From contig NZ_JAHZQZ020000010.1 of NCBI RefSeq assembly GCF_019449275.2, positions 62,001 through 126,000 on the forward strand: a stretch of DNA of 64,000 bases. Direction: 5' to 3'. Position 1 is the first letter of the stretch. Each line of letters opens with the position of its first letter. The position numbers and the translations under genes are program-made. Positions 36,201 through 44,695 of the stretch are shown piece by piece. This DNA is from Microbacterium sp. HD4P20. Lineage in GTDB: Bacteria > Actinomycetota > Actinomycetes > Actinomycetales > Microbacteriaceae. The notes beneath the pieces are model-generated. The model searched no databases. It saw only the letters and a program-made list of their open reading frames with translations, and was not told where the DNA came from.

Positions 36201-36258
36201 GGTGACGCTCACCCTGCGACCCTTTCAGGTCGTCACCCTCCGGTACCGGCGCCCGTAG
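33238..36258 (+). CDS. Glycoside hydrolase family 38 alpha-mannosidase
   Basis: A 1006-residue GH38 enzyme that cleaves alpha-mannosides by a zinc-dependent retaining mechanism. Zinc ligands are H261 and D263 in HIDSAWLW. The nucleophile is D373 in WLPDTFG. QWVEPDTNMPGGES and LLQFHDILPGSSI are further family motifs, and the C-terminal beta-sandwich domains are complete, so the length is normal for the bacterial form. It has no signal peptide and is presumably cytoplasmic. It starts 12 bases after the GH3 gene, closing an operon for oligosaccharide import and trimming. Confidence 0.92.
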   Translation: MHSDPRRVRDRLTRFVEESLRDAVQLRTAELDISGWAVPGEPVRFDDARRQAFEPFAVGTCWGKPWGTHWLRVRGTVPADWILDSRRRAEIAIDLGFDRTAPGFQAEALAFRSDGTIIKGVSPRNSHVPVDAGGSIDVFLELAANPRIQPESHWVTTGLGDKATAGEEELYRLRRLELVLIDREIWELLQDIDVVRGLAEQLPSENPRTAQLWAALDRMLDAADPDAVAATATSARAALAPVLAARSAPSAHTLVATGHAHIDSAWLWPVRETVRKTARTFSNVVALMDEHPDFRFACSSAQQLAWIKESHPDLFARIREKVASGQFVPVGGQWVEPDTNMPGGESTVRQLVHGKRFFLQEFGVETTEVWLPDTFGYSASLPQLIRLSGSDWFMTQKISWNQTNAMPHHTFWWEGIDGTRVFTHFPPIETYNAELSPAELAHAQRTYRDHGAGTVSLAPFGWGDGGGGPTREMIAAAHRQADLDGSPRVRLGTPREFYDRARTERDNDLPVWSGEMYLELHRGTLTSQLRTKQGNRRVERLLREAELWATTAAITADHPYPYDALERIWQRTLLLQFHDILPGSSISWVHREAEADYERLSEELDRIVGEALRAVAGDGPRRLLANSAPVALAGVAAGALGEAPSRNPPPATIHPEAGGWVLDNGEVRVVVDADGLLRSVRGASGRDAIAPGERAALLRLHRDVPDKWDAWDIDRHYRHSAVDLATVERITASVRDGVAVVEATRRFGASVAVETIALAPGEAAVDITLDVEWRERHKLLKLVFPLDVHADRSTSEIQFGHLDRPTHANTSWDEARFEFVAHRWLRVAEEGYGVAIANDSTFGHSVSRDTRSDGGTTTWVGLSVLRAPTFPDPQSDQGRHTLRFALRPEASLADAAAEGHRLDRSLREAVGGRAITPLVRSADPAVRIETIKLAEDRSGDLVVRLYESSGGRRSTVVATDAVVEHVQVVDLLERPLVGAAPIDGQPDRVTLTLRPFQVVTLRYRRP

Positions 36259-36269
36259 CTCGACGCGAA

Positions 36270-36299
36270 ATATCGCCCGCATATCGGAAAGCGCATACG
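36270..36299. promoter_or_regulatory. Phased direct repeats upstream of vanH (possible response-regulator site)
   Basis: ATATCG occurs at 36270-36275 and again at 36281-36286, exactly 11 bases apart, and GCATACGG follows at 36293-36300, resembling GCATATCGG at 36279-36287. Direct repeats spaced by a helical turn are typical of OmpR-type regulators such as VanR. They lie in the 74-base gap between the mannosidase stop and vanH. Confidence 0.35.
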
Positions 36300-36332
36300 G
36301 GGTGACAACGGCCCGCTGTCTTGACTGAACGC

Positions 36333-37403
36333 ATGGTCGTTCCCCCTACCGCGCGAACCGGCAGCTTCGGGATGCCGCCGCCCTCGTTCCTCGTCGGATC
36401 CGCTCGTCCCGGGCATGGGTCCGGCGCCGGGCGTCCGACCGCCAGTCTCGAAGTCACCGCCTTCGGGTGCGACGTGGACGAGGCGATGCTGCTCCGGGAG
36501 GTGGCACCGAGGCTCGACGTCACACCTGTCATCACCGGGGCCGCGGTCTCAGAGGCGACGATCGAACTCGCCGTGGGCAGCCGCTGCATCAGCGTCGGGC
36601 ACAAGAGCGACATCACGGCATCGCACCTGACGGCGCTGCGCCGCGCCGGTGTGGAGTACATCTCCACACGCAGCATCGGCTACGACCACATCGACGTGGC
36701 CGCGGCCGAGAGCCTCGGCATCCGCGTCGAGAACGTGGCGTACTCGCCCGCAAGCGTCGCGGACTACACGCTCATGCTGATGCTCATGGCGGTGCGGCAC
36801 GCCGCTTCCGTCCTGCGCCGCGTCGCCGCGCACGACTTCCGGCTGCCCGAGACGCGCGGTCGCGAACTCGGCGACCTCACCGTCGGAGTGATCGGAACGG
36901 GGCGGATCGGCGCGGCCGTCATCGATCGACTGCGCGGATTCGGATGCCGCATCCTCGCGCACGATCAGCGGCAGACGAACCCAGGCCAGGACGTGCCGCT
37001 CGACCAGCTGCTGCGCGAGAGCGACATCGTGACGTTGCACACCCCACTCACACGCGAGACACATCACCTCCTGGATGGGCAGCGGATCGGCCAGCTCAAG
37101 TCCGGCGCCGTCGTCGTCAACACCGCGCGCGGCCCCCTCATCGACACCGATGCGCTGATTCGGGCGCTGGAGGCGGGCCGCGTCGGCGGTGCCGCGCTGG
37201 ACGTCGTCGAAGGAGAGGAGGGCGTCTTCTATGCGGATCATCGCGGCCGGCCCGTCGAGAGCGAGCGGCTGCGGCGCCTGCAGATGCTGCCGAACGTGAT
37301 CATCAGCCCCCACTCCGCGTATTTCACCGAGCGAGCGCTGCGCGACATGGTCGAGAACTCGCTCAGCAACTGCCTGCGATTTGAAGGGAGACACCATGGC
37401 TAG
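36333..37403 (+). CDS. vanH: VanH, D-lactate dehydrogenase for D-Ala-D-Lac resistance
   Basis: A D-2-hydroxyacid dehydrogenase that reduces pyruvate to D-lactate for vanA. From about residue 38 it matches VanH closely: VTAFGCDVDEA, CISVGHKSDITAS, GVEYISTRSIGYDHID, ENVAYSPASVADYTLMLMLM, the NAD loop GVIGTGRIGAAV, DVVEGEEGVFY and ISPHSAYFTERALRD. Catalytic Arg, Glu and His are present. It is closer in recalled sequence to streptomycete than to enterococcal VanH. The first 37 residues lack a counterpart in VanH, and no ribosome site is clear; an ATG at 36372 is an alternative start. The stop overlaps the vanA start. Confidence 0.92.
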   Translation: MVVPPTARTGSFGMPPPSFLVGSARPGHGSGAGRPTASLEVTAFGCDVDEAMLLREVAPRLDVTPVITGAAVSEATIELAVGSRCISVGHKSDITASHLTALRRAGVEYISTRSIGYDHIDVAAAESLGIRVENVAYSPASVADYTLMLMLMAVRHAASVLRRVAAHDFRLPETRGRELGDLTVGVIGTGRIGAAVIDRLRGFGCRILAHDQRQTNPGQDVPLDQLLRESDIVTLHTPLTRETHHLLDGQRIGQLKSGAVVVNTARGPLIDTDALIRALEAGRVGGAALDVVEGEEGVFYADHRGRPVESERLRRLQMLPNVIISPHSAYFTERALRDMVENSLSNCLRFEGRHHG

Positions 37404-38436
37404 AACCCGGATCGGCGTGCTGTTCGGCGGTCGATCGGAGGAGCATCCGATCTCGCTGAAGTCCGCACGCGAGGTGGCGGCGCACCTGGACCTCGAGAAG
37501 TACGAGCCGTTCTACGTCGGCATCACCCCGGAGGGCGCCTGGCGGCTGTGCGACGATCCCGGCGACGGCTGGGACTCGGGCTCGTCGCGTCCTGTGGTGC
37601 TCTCGCCGGATCCCGGGACCCGGGGGCTTCTCGTCCTGGGGGACGAGGGTTACCAGGCGATCGGGCTGGACGTGGTGCTGCCGGTGCTGCACGGCAGGTT
37701 CGGTGAGGACGGCGCGATCCAGGGCCTGCTCGAGCTCTCGGGCATTCCGTACGTCGGCTGTGGCATCCAGTCCTCCGCCGTGTGCATGGACAAGTCGCTC
37801 GCGTATGTCGTCGCGCGCGCCGCGGGGATCGCCACGCCCGACTTCTGGGTGCTCTCGCGGGGGGAGGACATCGATCCGCGGGCGATCCGCTATCCCGTCT
37901 TCGTCAAGCCCGCTCGCTCCGGGTCGTCGTTCGGTGTCAGCAAAGTCACCGGTCCCGAGGGATTCGACGCGGCGGTGGCCGCGGCACGTCGATACGACGA
38001 GAAGGTGCTGATCGAAGCCGCGGTGGTGGGCAGCGAGGTGGGGTGCGCGGTCATGGGGAGCGGCCGCGAGCTGACCGTCGGCGAGGTCGACCGCATCGCG
38101 CTGTCGGGCGGGTTCTTCCGCATCCATCAGGAGAGCGCTCCCGAGACGGGCTCCGAGAACTCGACGCCGATCGTGCCGGCCGACATCCCCGCTCCCTCAC
38201 GGCGGTTGGTGCAGGCCACCGCCGAGGCGATCTACCGGGCGCTGGGGTGCAGCGGGATCGCCCGGGTCGACCTGTTCCTGACCGAAGAGGGCGCCGTCAT
38301 CCTCAACGAAGTCAACACGATGCCGGGTATGACCTCGTACAGCCGGTACCCGCGCATGATGGCCGCCGCTGGCATCCCGCTTTCCGAGCTCATCGACCGA
38401 CTCGCGACCGAGGCGATGGAGGGGGCTCGGCGATGA
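37396..38436 (+). CDS. vanA: VanA-type D-alanine--D-lactate ligase
   Basis: A 346-residue ATP-grasp ligase joining D-Ala to D-Lac, so that peptidoglycan precursors end in a depsipeptide that binds vancomycin poorly. Diagnostic residues are present: H244 in FFRIHQES sits at the position that sets D-Lac preference in VanA (a Tyr-containing loop in ordinary Ddl), followed by the omega loop ETGSEN. Other motifs are LFGGRSEEHPISLKSA, VKPARSGSSFGVSKV and LNEVNTMPGMTSYSRYPRMM. The ATG at 37396 has AGGGAG upstream and overlaps vanH by 8 bases. It could be called a vanA/vanB-group homologue; the D-Lac specificity is well supported by sequence. Confidence 0.94.
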   Translation: MARTRIGVLFGGRSEEHPISLKSAREVAAHLDLEKYEPFYVGITPEGAWRLCDDPGDGWDSGSSRPVVLSPDPGTRGLLVLGDEGYQAIGLDVVLPVLHGRFGEDGAIQGLLELSGIPYVGCGIQSSAVCMDKSLAYVVARAAGIATPDFWVLSRGEDIDPRAIRYPVFVKPARSGSSFGVSKVTGPEGFDAAVAAARRYDEKVLIEAAVVGSEVGCAVMGSGRELTVGEVDRIALSGGFFRIHQESAPETGSENSTPIVPADIPAPSRRLVQATAEAIYRALGCSGIARVDLFLTEEGAVILNEVNTMPGMTSYSRYPRMMAAAGIPLSELIDRLATEAMEGARR

Positions 38437-39059
38437 ACCGCGACTTCGCCTTCGTCGATGAGGTGGTGCCCGGCATCCGTTGGGATGCGAAGTACGCCAC
38501 GTGGGACAACTTCACCGGCCGGCCCGTGGACGGCTACTCGGCCAACCGCATCGTCGGTACCCGCTCGCTCTGCGAGGCGCTCCGCGTCGCGCGGGAGCAT
38601 GCCGCCCAGCTCGGATTCGGCCTGCTGCTGTGGGACGGCTATCGTCCCCAGCGGGCCGTCGACAGCTTCACGCGCTGGGCGCAGCGGCCCGAGGACGGCC
38701 GCACCAAGTCGCGTCACTACCCGAACCTCGACAGGGATGCGATCTTCGAGAGGGGCTATGTCGCGACGAAGTCCGGGCACAGTCGTGGCAGCACGGTCGA
38801 CCTGACGCTCTTTCACCTCGACACCGGCGACCTGGCTGCCATGGGCGGTGGCCACGACCTGATGGATCCCGTCTCGCACCACGATGCGCGAGGGCTCACG
38901 CGCCTCGAGACGGGCAACCGGAGGCGGCTGCGTGCCGCGATGGAGGCATCCGGATTCGTTTCTTACGACACCGAGTGGTGGCACTACACGCTGTGCGATG
39001 AGCCGTATCCCGACACCTACTTCGACTTTCCGATCGCGCAGCCGGGGATGCGTTCATGA
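38433..39059 (+). CDS. vanX: VanX, D-Ala-D-Ala dipeptidase
   Basis: A 208-residue zinc dipeptidase that destroys D-Ala-D-Ala so that only D-Ala-D-Lac enters the cell wall. Zinc ligands H116, D123 ([13 protein letters not shown]) and H184 (EWWHYTL), the base E181 and R71 (DGYRPQRA) all stand at the classical VanX numbering. It has no signal peptide, as expected for the cytoplasmic VanX rather than the VanY carboxypeptidase. The start overlaps the vanA stop by four bases. Length and motifs indicate a functional enzyme. Confidence 0.95.
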   Translation: MNRDFAFVDEVVPGIRWDAKYATWDNFTGRPVDGYSANRIVGTRSLCEALRVAREHAAQLGFGLLLWDGYRPQRAVDSFTRWAQRPEDGRTKSRHYPNLDRDAIFERGYVATKSGHSRGSTVDLTLFHLDTGDLAAMGGGHDLMDPVSHHDARGLTRLETGNRRRLRAAMEASGFVSYDTEWWHYTLCDEPYPDTYFDFPIAQPGMRS

Positions 39060-40399
39060 TTCCCCTCAGCCTCGCCGAGATCGCGCAGATCGTCGGCGGC
39101 CGGGTCGAGGGCGATGTGGCAGTGACGGTGACGGCGCCGGCGGTGCTCGACGGCCGACGCGCGGAGACCGGGGGGCTCTTCGTCGCGTTCGCGGGCGAGC
39201 ACGCCGATGGGCACGACTTCGCGGAGCAGGCGGAGCGAGCCGGCGCCGTCGCCGTCCTGGGCACGCGCCGCACGACCTTGCCCACGGTCGTCGCGGGCGA
39301 CTCGGCGCGAGCCCTGCAGTCGCTCGCCACGCACGTCGTCGCGGGGCTGCGCCCGGAGATGACGGTGATCGGGATCACCGGCTCGCAAGGCAAGACGAGC
39401 ACGAAAGACCTCACCGCGGCGGTGCTCGGCTCGCTCGCTCCGACGGTGGCGACACTCGGAAACTTCAACAATGCGCTCGGGGTGCCGATCACCATGCTGC
39501 GCGCCCAGCCGCACACGCGCTTCCTCGTGCTCGAGATGGGTGCGCGTCGGGTCGGAGACATCGCGACGCTGACCGGCATGGTCGCCCCGGACGTCGCCAT
39601 CGTGCTGAACGTGGGCAAGGCTCACCTGGGTGAGTTCGGATCGCGGTCGGCTATCGCGCGGGGCAAGGCAGAGCTGGTACGAGGGCTCGTGCCCGGCGGC
39701 ACGGCGATCCTCAACGCCGACGATGCGCGCGTGCGGGCGATGCGCGCGCTCACCGACGGGCCGGTGCTCACGTTCGGTCGGGCCGAGGATGCCGACGTGC
39801 GTGTGCAGCACGTCACGCTGGACCGTCTGGGTCGTCCGGAATTCGCCCTGCGAACAGCGGATGCCGCGGCCGCGGTCTCCCTGCCGCTCGTCGGCGCGCA
39901 CCAGGCGTTGAACGCGGCAGCCGCGGCCGCCGCCGGTCTGGTGCACGGGGTTCCGCTCGAACAGGCTGCCGCCGCACTCGCGGCCGCGGCCGACTCGGGG
40001 CAGCGGCTCGAGGTGAAAGAGCTGGAGAACGGCGCGACCCTGCTCGACGACTCGTACAACTCGAGCCCGGGCTCGGTGCGCTCGTCGATCGACGCGCTGG
40101 TCTCGATCAACGGCGGGCGGCGCATCGCCGTGCTCGGCGAGATTCTCGAACTGGGCGACCACAGCGAGTCCGAACACCGCTCCGCGGGTGCGTACGCCGC
40201 CGCCCGGGCCGACATCGTGGTGGGTGTCGGCGAGAACGTGCGCCCGCTCGCCGACGCCGCCGGCGAACGGGGTGTCGCCGTGCCCGACAACGCGGCCGCG
40301 GTCGACTGGCTGCGCGCCAACCTCTCGCCGAGAGACGTCGTGCTGGTCAAAGGCTCGCGCGGGGCGCATCTCGATGAGGTCGTCGCCGCGCTGGAGTAG
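39056..40399 (+). CDS. murF: MurF-type UDP-MurNAc-tripeptide ligase linked to vanHAX
   Basis: A 447-residue Mur ligase that adds the terminal dipeptide, here presumably D-Ala-D-Lac, to UDP-MurNAc-tripeptide. It has the ATP loop [13 protein letters not shown], the central-domain segment [24 protein letters not shown] and the C-terminal [17 protein letters not shown]. The start overlaps vanX (ATGA), so it is the fourth gene of the van operon. A van-linked MurF is known in some actinobacterial glycopeptide-resistance and producer clusters. It may be a paralogue adapted to the depsipeptide; whether the genome has another murF cannot be seen. Confidence 0.92.
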   Translation: MIPLSLAEIAQIVGGRVEGDVAVTVTAPAVLDGRRAETGGLFVAFAGEHADGHDFAEQAERAGAVAVLGTRRTTLPTVVAGDSARALQSLATHVVAGLRPEMTVIGITGSQGKTSTKDLTAAVLGSLAPTVATLGNFNNALGVPITMLRAQPHTRFLVLEMGARRVGDIATLTGMVAPDVAIVLNVGKAHLGEFGSRSAIARGKAELVRGLVPGGTAILNADDARVRAMRALTDGPVLTFGRAEDADVRVQHVTLDRLGRPEFALRTADAAAAVSLPLVGAHQALNAAAAAAAGLVHGVPLEQAAAALAAAADSGQRLEVKELENGATLLDDSYNSSPGSVRSSIDALVSINGGRRIAVLGEILELGDHSESEHRSAGAYAAARADIVVGVGENVRPLADAAGERGVAVPDNAAAVDWLRANLSPRDVVLVKGSRGAHLDEVVAALE

Positions 40400-40425
40400 C
40401 CCGTTGCGCAACCTGACCGACGGTC

Positions 40426-40454
40426 TTGGCAACGTTGTACGGCGACGCTACGCT
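40426..40454 (+). promoter_or_regulatory. Promoter of the alditol-catabolism operon
   Basis: -35 TTGGCA (40426-40431) and -10 TACGCT (40449-40454) are separated by 17 bases, one of the best matches to a housekeeping promoter in the window. The predicted transcription start is near 40461, just before an operator-like repeat. Confidence 0.65.
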
Positions 40455-40463
40455 GAAACCGCA

Positions 40464-40485
40464 ATTGTTGTTGACGAGAACAAAT
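40464..40485. promoter_or_regulatory. Operator candidate (TTGTT/AACAA repeat) downstream of the start site
   Basis: ATTGTTGTTGACGAGAACAAAT contains TTGTT (40468-40472) and AACAA (40479-40483) as an inverted pair with six bases between, plus a second TTGTT at 40465-40469. Such half-sites occur in DeoR- and ROK-type operators. It sits from +4, where a repressor would block transcription. No cognate regulator gene is adjacent. Confidence 0.45.
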
Positions 40486-40501
40486 ATGCGGAAGGTCAAG
40501 G

Positions 40502-41503
40502 ATGACACAGGGAGCCCGCATGACCGGCCTGACCGCGCAGAACTGGCCTATCGCCGCCGCGGCCCTTCCGTTCCCGGGTCGCCTGCCCGACGGTCGCAGC
40601 GTGACCGATGCCGGGCCCGAGGCGTGGAGCGGCCCGCTGACCGACGTCGCCGACGCCGGCTTCGACCGCATCGACATCACCGACTCCTGGCTGCGCGTCG
40701 GAGACCTGAGCGCTGAGCGCCTGACCGACCTGACCTCTCTGGCCGCCGAGACGGGCGTGGTGCCCACCTCGGTCTCGGCCATCCGGTGCAGCGTGATCGA
40801 CCACGCCGACGGCGAGGCGAACCTCGCCTACAGCCACCGGACGCTGGATGCCGCGGCCGCGCTGGGCATCGAGACGGTGTCGTTCGGTCTGCACCAGGCG
40901 CTGACCCCCGCGCAGCAGGAGCAGCTGTGGTTCTGGACCGTCGAAGGACACCACGACGACCCGGCGGACTGGGATCTCGCGGTCGGCCGGCTGCAGGAGC
41001 TGGGCCGTCACGCGGCCGAGCTCGGCATCCTGGTGTCGCTCGAGATGTACGAAGACACCTTCCTGGGCACCGGGGATTCCGCGGTGCGGCTCGTGGAGGA
41101 CATCGGCATGGAAAACGTCGGGCTCAACCCCGACATCGGGAATCTGGTGCGGCTGCACCGGCCCATCGAGCCGTGGTGGGAGCTGGTCGAGAAGACCGTC
41201 CCGTACGCGAACTTCTGGCACGTCAAGAACTACGCGCGCGATGAAGACACCGCGCGTGGCGCGTACTTCGCGGTGCCGGCACCTATGCAATACGGCCTGA
41301 TCGACTACCGCCGAGCCTTCGCGTACGCGATCGAACACGGGTTCCAGGGCGTGATCTGCGTGGAGCACTATGGCGGCGACGGGCTGAGCGTGTGCGCCGA
41401 CAACCGCGACTACCTGCGCCGGCACGTGCTGCCCAAGCGCCAGGGCTACTCGCTGGGTACAAGCAGGGTGCGTCAGCCGCGCCAGGACGGCGGTGCCGCA
41501 TGA
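40502..41503 (+). CDS. TIM-barrel sugar isomerase/epimerase (AP-endonuclease family 2 fold)
   Basis: A 333-residue xylose-isomerase-like TIM-barrel protein. Likely metal ligands are the Glu in LVSLEMYED, the Asp in GLNPDIGNL, the His in FWHVKNY and the Glu in GVICVEHYGGD. The fold serves aldose-ketose isomerases, ketose 3-epimerases and 2-oxo-tetronate isomerases. Two starts are possible: ATG 40502 (GAAGG six bases upstream) and ATG 40520 (GGGAG six bases upstream). It is the first gene of an operon with a DAK-type kinase and alditol oxidase, so isomerising the oxidase product to a ketose, or epimerising a ketose, is a reasonable inference. Confidence 0.82.
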   Translation: MTQGARMTGLTAQNWPIAAAALPFPGRLPDGRSVTDAGPEAWSGPLTDVADAGFDRIDITDSWLRVGDLSAERLTDLTSLAAETGVVPTSVSAIRCSVIDHADGEANLAYSHRTLDAAAALGIETVSFGLHQALTPAQQEQLWFWTVEGHHDDPADWDLAVGRLQELGRHAAELGILVSLEMYEDTFLGTGDSAVRLVEDIGMENVGLNPDIGNLVRLHRPIEPWWELVEKTVPYANFWHVKNYARDEDTARGAYFAVPAPMQYGLIDYRRAFAYAIEHGFQGVICVEHYGGDGLSVCADNRDYLRRHVLPKRQGYSLGTSRVRQPRQDGGAA

Positions 41504-43227
41504 CCCGCATCGCGAACGACGCCGCGGACTTCGTGCCGCAGGCCCTCGCCGGATTCGTCGCCGCCCACGGCGAGCTCGTGCGCGCTGTCGACGGCGGCGT
41601 CGTGAGGACGAATCCGGCCCCTCGTGGATCGGTCGCCGTCGTGATCGGTGGCGGTTCCGGCCACTACCCGGCCTTCGCCGGGGTGGTGGGTGCCGGCATG
41701 GCGTCCGGGGCGGTCTGCGGCAACATCTTCACGTCGCCGTCGGCGGGGCAGGCGTATCGCGTCGCCAAGGCGGCGCATCGCGGCGGCGGGGTGCTGTACA
41801 GCTTCGGCAACTACGCCGGCGACGTGCTGCATTTCGGCGAGGCCCAGGAACGGCTGCGCGAAGAGGGCATCGACGCGCGCACTGTGCTGTGCACCGACGA
41901 CATCGCCAGCGCGCCCCTCGACGAGATCGACAAGCGCCGCGGCATCGCGGGCGACTTCACCGTCTTCAAGATCGCGGGCGCCGCCGCCGAACGGGGCGAC
42001 TCGATCGATGAGGTCGAGCGGCTCGCGCGCCTGGCGAACCATCGCACGCGCACCCTCGGGGTGGCGTTCGGCGGATGCACCTTCCCCGGGGCTGACGAGC
42101 CGCTGTTCACGGTGCCCGAGGGGATGATGTCGATCGGGCTCGGCATCCACGGCGAGCCCGGCATCCGTGATGTGCCGCGCACGAGTTCGGCCGACCTCGC
42201 CCAGACCCTCGTCGACGAGCTGCTCGGCGATGTGCCCGAGAACCGGGGTGATCGCGTGGCGGTGATCGTCAACGGGCTGGGCACCGTGAAGTACGAGGAG
42301 CTCTTCGTGCTCTTCGGGGACGTCGCGGCCCGGCTCGACGGCGCCGGAATCACCGTCGTGCAGCCCGAGGTGGGCGAGTTGGTGACGAGTCTGGACATGG
42401 CCGGGACATCCGTCACCTTCTTCTGGCTCGATGACGAACTCGAGCCGTTGTGGGCTGCTCCCGCGTACACGCCGGCGTATCGCAAGGGTGCCGTGCAGAT
42501 CGCACGTGCCGATGGCGCTGAAGATCTCGAGGACGAGATCGAGGCGCCGACCGACATCCCCCCGGCGTCGGAGTGGTCTCAGCGCGCCGCGGGCGCGGCG
42601 CTGACGCACCTCGACGTCGTCCGTGCGACGATCCATGAACACGAGACAGAGCTCGGCCGCATCGACGCGATCGCGGGGGACGGCGACCACGGGGTCGGCA
42701 TGCGCACCGGCATCGACGCCGCGACGGATGCCGCAGACCCGGCGCTCGGACTCTCGGGCATGCTCGCCGCCGCCGGCGACGCGTGGAGCGAGAAAGCGGG
42801 CGGCACGTCCGGGGCGCTGTGGGGTGCGATGCTGCGCGCGATCGGGCGCGCACTCGATCACGACGATGCCGACCCGCGCGCGACCGCAGTCGAGGCCGCT
42901 CGCGCCGCGCTCGAGGCCGTCACCTCACGGGGCGGCGCCCGAGTCGGCGACAAGACGATGGTCGACGCGCTCGACCCGTACGTGGAAGCGCTCGCCGAAC
43001 GCCTCGACGCCGGCGCCGAGATCGGCGACGCGCTCGCCGCCGCGGCGCAGGCGGCGACCGACGCCGCGGCGGCCACCTCGACGCTGCGCCCCGCGCTCGG
43101 GAGGGCCCGGCCGCTCGCTGAGAAGAGCCTGGGGCACCCCGACGCCGGCGCCACCTCGCTGGCGCTGATCGCGACCGCGATCGCCGAGGCATCCTCATCA
43201 CGTCCCACCCGAGAGGAAGAGCGATGA
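41500..43227 (+). CDS. Dihydroxyacetone-kinase family ketose kinase (DhaK-DhaL fusion)
   Basis: A 575-residue ATP-dependent kinase with both DAK domains. The DhaK part (residues 1-330) has [25 protein letters not shown] and H217 in GLGIHGEPG, the residue that holds the ketose as a hemiaminal. The DhaL part (about 365-570) has the magnesium-ATP motif [13 protein letters not shown]. Related enzymes act on dihydroxyacetone, D- or L-erythrulose or apulose. With an RpiB-type isomerase next door, a D-erythrulose (DerK-like) role is my preferred reading. The ATG at 41500 overlaps the upstream stop. Confidence 0.9.
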   Translation: MTRIANDAADFVPQALAGFVAAHGELVRAVDGGVVRTNPAPRGSVAVVIGGGSGHYPAFAGVVGAGMASGAVCGNIFTSPSAGQAYRVAKAAHRGGGVLYSFGNYAGDVLHFGEAQERLREEGIDARTVLCTDDIASAPLDEIDKRRGIAGDFTVFKIAGAAAERGDSIDEVERLARLANHRTRTLGVAFGGCTFPGADEPLFTVPEGMMSIGLGIHGEPGIRDVPRTSSADLAQTLVDELLGDVPENRGDRVAVIVNGLGTVKYEELFVLFGDVAARLDGAGITVVQPEVGELVTSLDMAGTSVTFFWLDDELEPLWAAPAYTPAYRKGAVQIARADGAEDLEDEIEAPTDIPPASEWSQRAAGAALTHLDVVRATIHEHETELGRIDAIAGDGDHGVGMRTGIDAATDAADPALGLSGMLAAAGDAWSEKAGGTSGALWGAMLRAIGRALDHDDADPRATAVEAARAALEAVTSRGGARVGDKTMVDALDPYVEALAERLDAGAEIGDALAAAAQAATDAAAATSTLRPALGRARPLAEKSLGHPDAGATSLALIATAIAEASSSRPTREEER

Positions 43228-43733
43228 CCGAGCCCCTGCGGATCGTCGTCGGAAGCGACGACGCCGGCTACGAGTACAAGTCGGCCCTGAAAGCCCTGCT
43301 GGAGGCCGATCCTCGGGTCGCCTCAGTGGCGGATGTCGGGGTCGGCGGCGATGAGCACACCGACTACCCGCATGTCGCGGTGGAAGCCGCGCGGCGCGTC
43401 GCCGGGGGCGACGCGGACCGTGCGCTGCTCATCTGCGGCACCGGGCTCGGCGTGGCGATCTCGGCGAACAAGGTGCCGGGCGTCCGTGCCGTGACCGCGC
43501 ACGACAGCTACTCGGTGGAGCGTTCGGTGATGAGCAACAACGCGCAGGTGCTCACCATGGGCCAGCGCGTCATCGGTCTCGAGCTGGCCAAGCGCCTGGT
43601 GTCGGAGTGGCTCGGCTACCGGTTCGACCCGACATCCGCCTCGGCGGCGAAGGTGGCGGCCATCGACTCCTACGACCAAGGCGGCCAAGCCGACCAGCAC
43701 CCCGATCACAACACCGCGGAGGCACGCTCATGA
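43224..43733 (+). CDS. RpiB/LacAB family sugar-phosphate isomerase
   Basis: A 169-residue isomerase that interconverts aldose and ketose phosphates. The catalytic cysteine is C71 in [15 protein letters not shown], followed by [19 protein letters not shown], the family's active-site segment. In known tetritol pathways this family supplies D-erythrulose-4-phosphate isomerase; elsewhere it acts on ribose-5-phosphate or allose-6-phosphate. The start overlaps the kinase stop, so the product of the kinase is the likely substrate. Confidence 0.9.
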   Translation: MTEPLRIVVGSDDAGYEYKSALKALLEADPRVASVADVGVGGDEHTDYPHVAVEAARRVAGGDADRALLICGTGLGVAISANKVPGVRAVTAHDSYSVERSVMSNNAQVLTMGQRVIGLELAKRLVSEWLGYRFDPTSASAAKVAAIDSYDQGGQADQHPDHNTAEARS

Positions 43734-44695
43734 CCCGGATCGCCGTCGTCGGCAGTGGCTACATGGGTGGCGGGATGGCACAGGTGTTCGCGCTGGGCGG
43801 CCACGACGTCGTCATCTCGGACGTCACCGCCGAGATCGCCGCATCGAACCTGGAGCGGATCCGCACCGAGACCGAGCAGTTCGAGCAGCAAGGACTCTTC
43901 GCGGCCGGCGCGACGGCCGTCATCGCCGAGCGGATCACCGCCGCGCAGAGCATCGAGGACGCCGTCGTCGATGCCGAGTTCATCGAGGAGGCGGTGCCCG
44001 AGCGCATCGAGATCAAGCACGAGACGCTGCGGCGCATCTCGCGGGCGAATCCGGCCGCGGTCATCGGCAGCAACACCTCGACGATCTCGATCGCGAAGCT
44101 CGCCGAGGCCGTCGAGCACCCGGAGCGGTTTCTCGGCGTGCACTTCTCCAACCCCGCCCCGTTCGTGCCCGGCGTGGAGCTCATCCCGCACCCGACCACC
44201 GCCGAGAGCGCGATCGTCGCGGCCGAAGCGCTGATCGTCGGAAGCGGCAAGATCGGCGCCCGCGTGAAGGATGCGACCGGATTCGTGCTGAACCGGCTGC
44301 AGTACGCGCTCTTCCACGAGGCGACCCAGCTCGTCGACGAGGGCGTCGCGACCCCGGAGGACATCGACGCGATCGTCCGTTCGACGTTCGGATTCCGCCT
44401 GCCGTTCTTCGGTCCCTTCGCGATCGCCGACATGGCCGGGCTCGACGTCTACGCCTTCTGCTACGCGTCACTGCAGAGCGACTTTCCCGAGCGCTTCGCG
44501 ACGCCGGCCATCCTCGCCGAGCGCATCGAGCGCGGCGAGCTGGGAACCAAGACGGGGGCCGGATTCCGCGCCATCGAGCCGGAACGCATTCCGGAGCTGG
44601 TGGCGTATCGCAACCGCGCGTACGCCAAGATGAAGGAGCTGCTGGACGAGCTCGGCCCCTCGCCGTTCGACGAGCCGGCGGGGAAGGTGCGGTGA
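43730..44695 (+). CDS. 3-hydroxyacyl-CoA dehydrogenase-fold NAD-dependent dehydrogenase
   Basis: A 321-residue two-domain dehydrogenase. The NAD loop is [15 protein letters not shown]. The HFSNP-like segment ([10 protein letters not shown]) contains the catalytic histidine, followed by [19 protein letters not shown]. Members act on 3-hydroxyacyl-CoAs or on sugar acids (L-gulonate 3-dehydrogenase group). No other fatty-acid oxidation gene is nearby, so a polyol or sugar-acid role is more likely (inference). It overlaps both neighbours by four bases. Confidence 0.82.
   Translation: MTRIAVVGSGYMGGGMAQVFALGGHDVVISDVTAEIAASNLERIRTETEQFEQQGLFAAGATAVIAERITAAQSIEDAVVDAEFIEEAVPERIEIKHETLRRISRANPAAVIGSNTSTISIAKLAEAVEHPERFLGVHFSNPAPFVPGVELIPHPTTAESAIVAAEALIVGSGKIGARVKDATGFVLNRLQYALFHEATQLVDEGVATPEDIDAIVRSTFGFRLPFFGPFAIADMAGLDVYAFCYASLQSDFPERFATPAILAERIERGELGTKTGAGFRAIEPERIPELVAYRNRAYAKMKELLDELGPSPFDEPAGKVR

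Noticed and set aside
38433-39059. VanY-type carboxypeptidase
   Set aside because: No signal peptide or membrane anchor, and all VanX-specific residues are at their exact positions.
43730-44695. Fatty-acid beta-oxidation gene
   Set aside because: The fold fits, but it is translationally coupled to sugar kinase, isomerase and alditol oxidase genes with no thiolase or acyl-CoA gene in sight.
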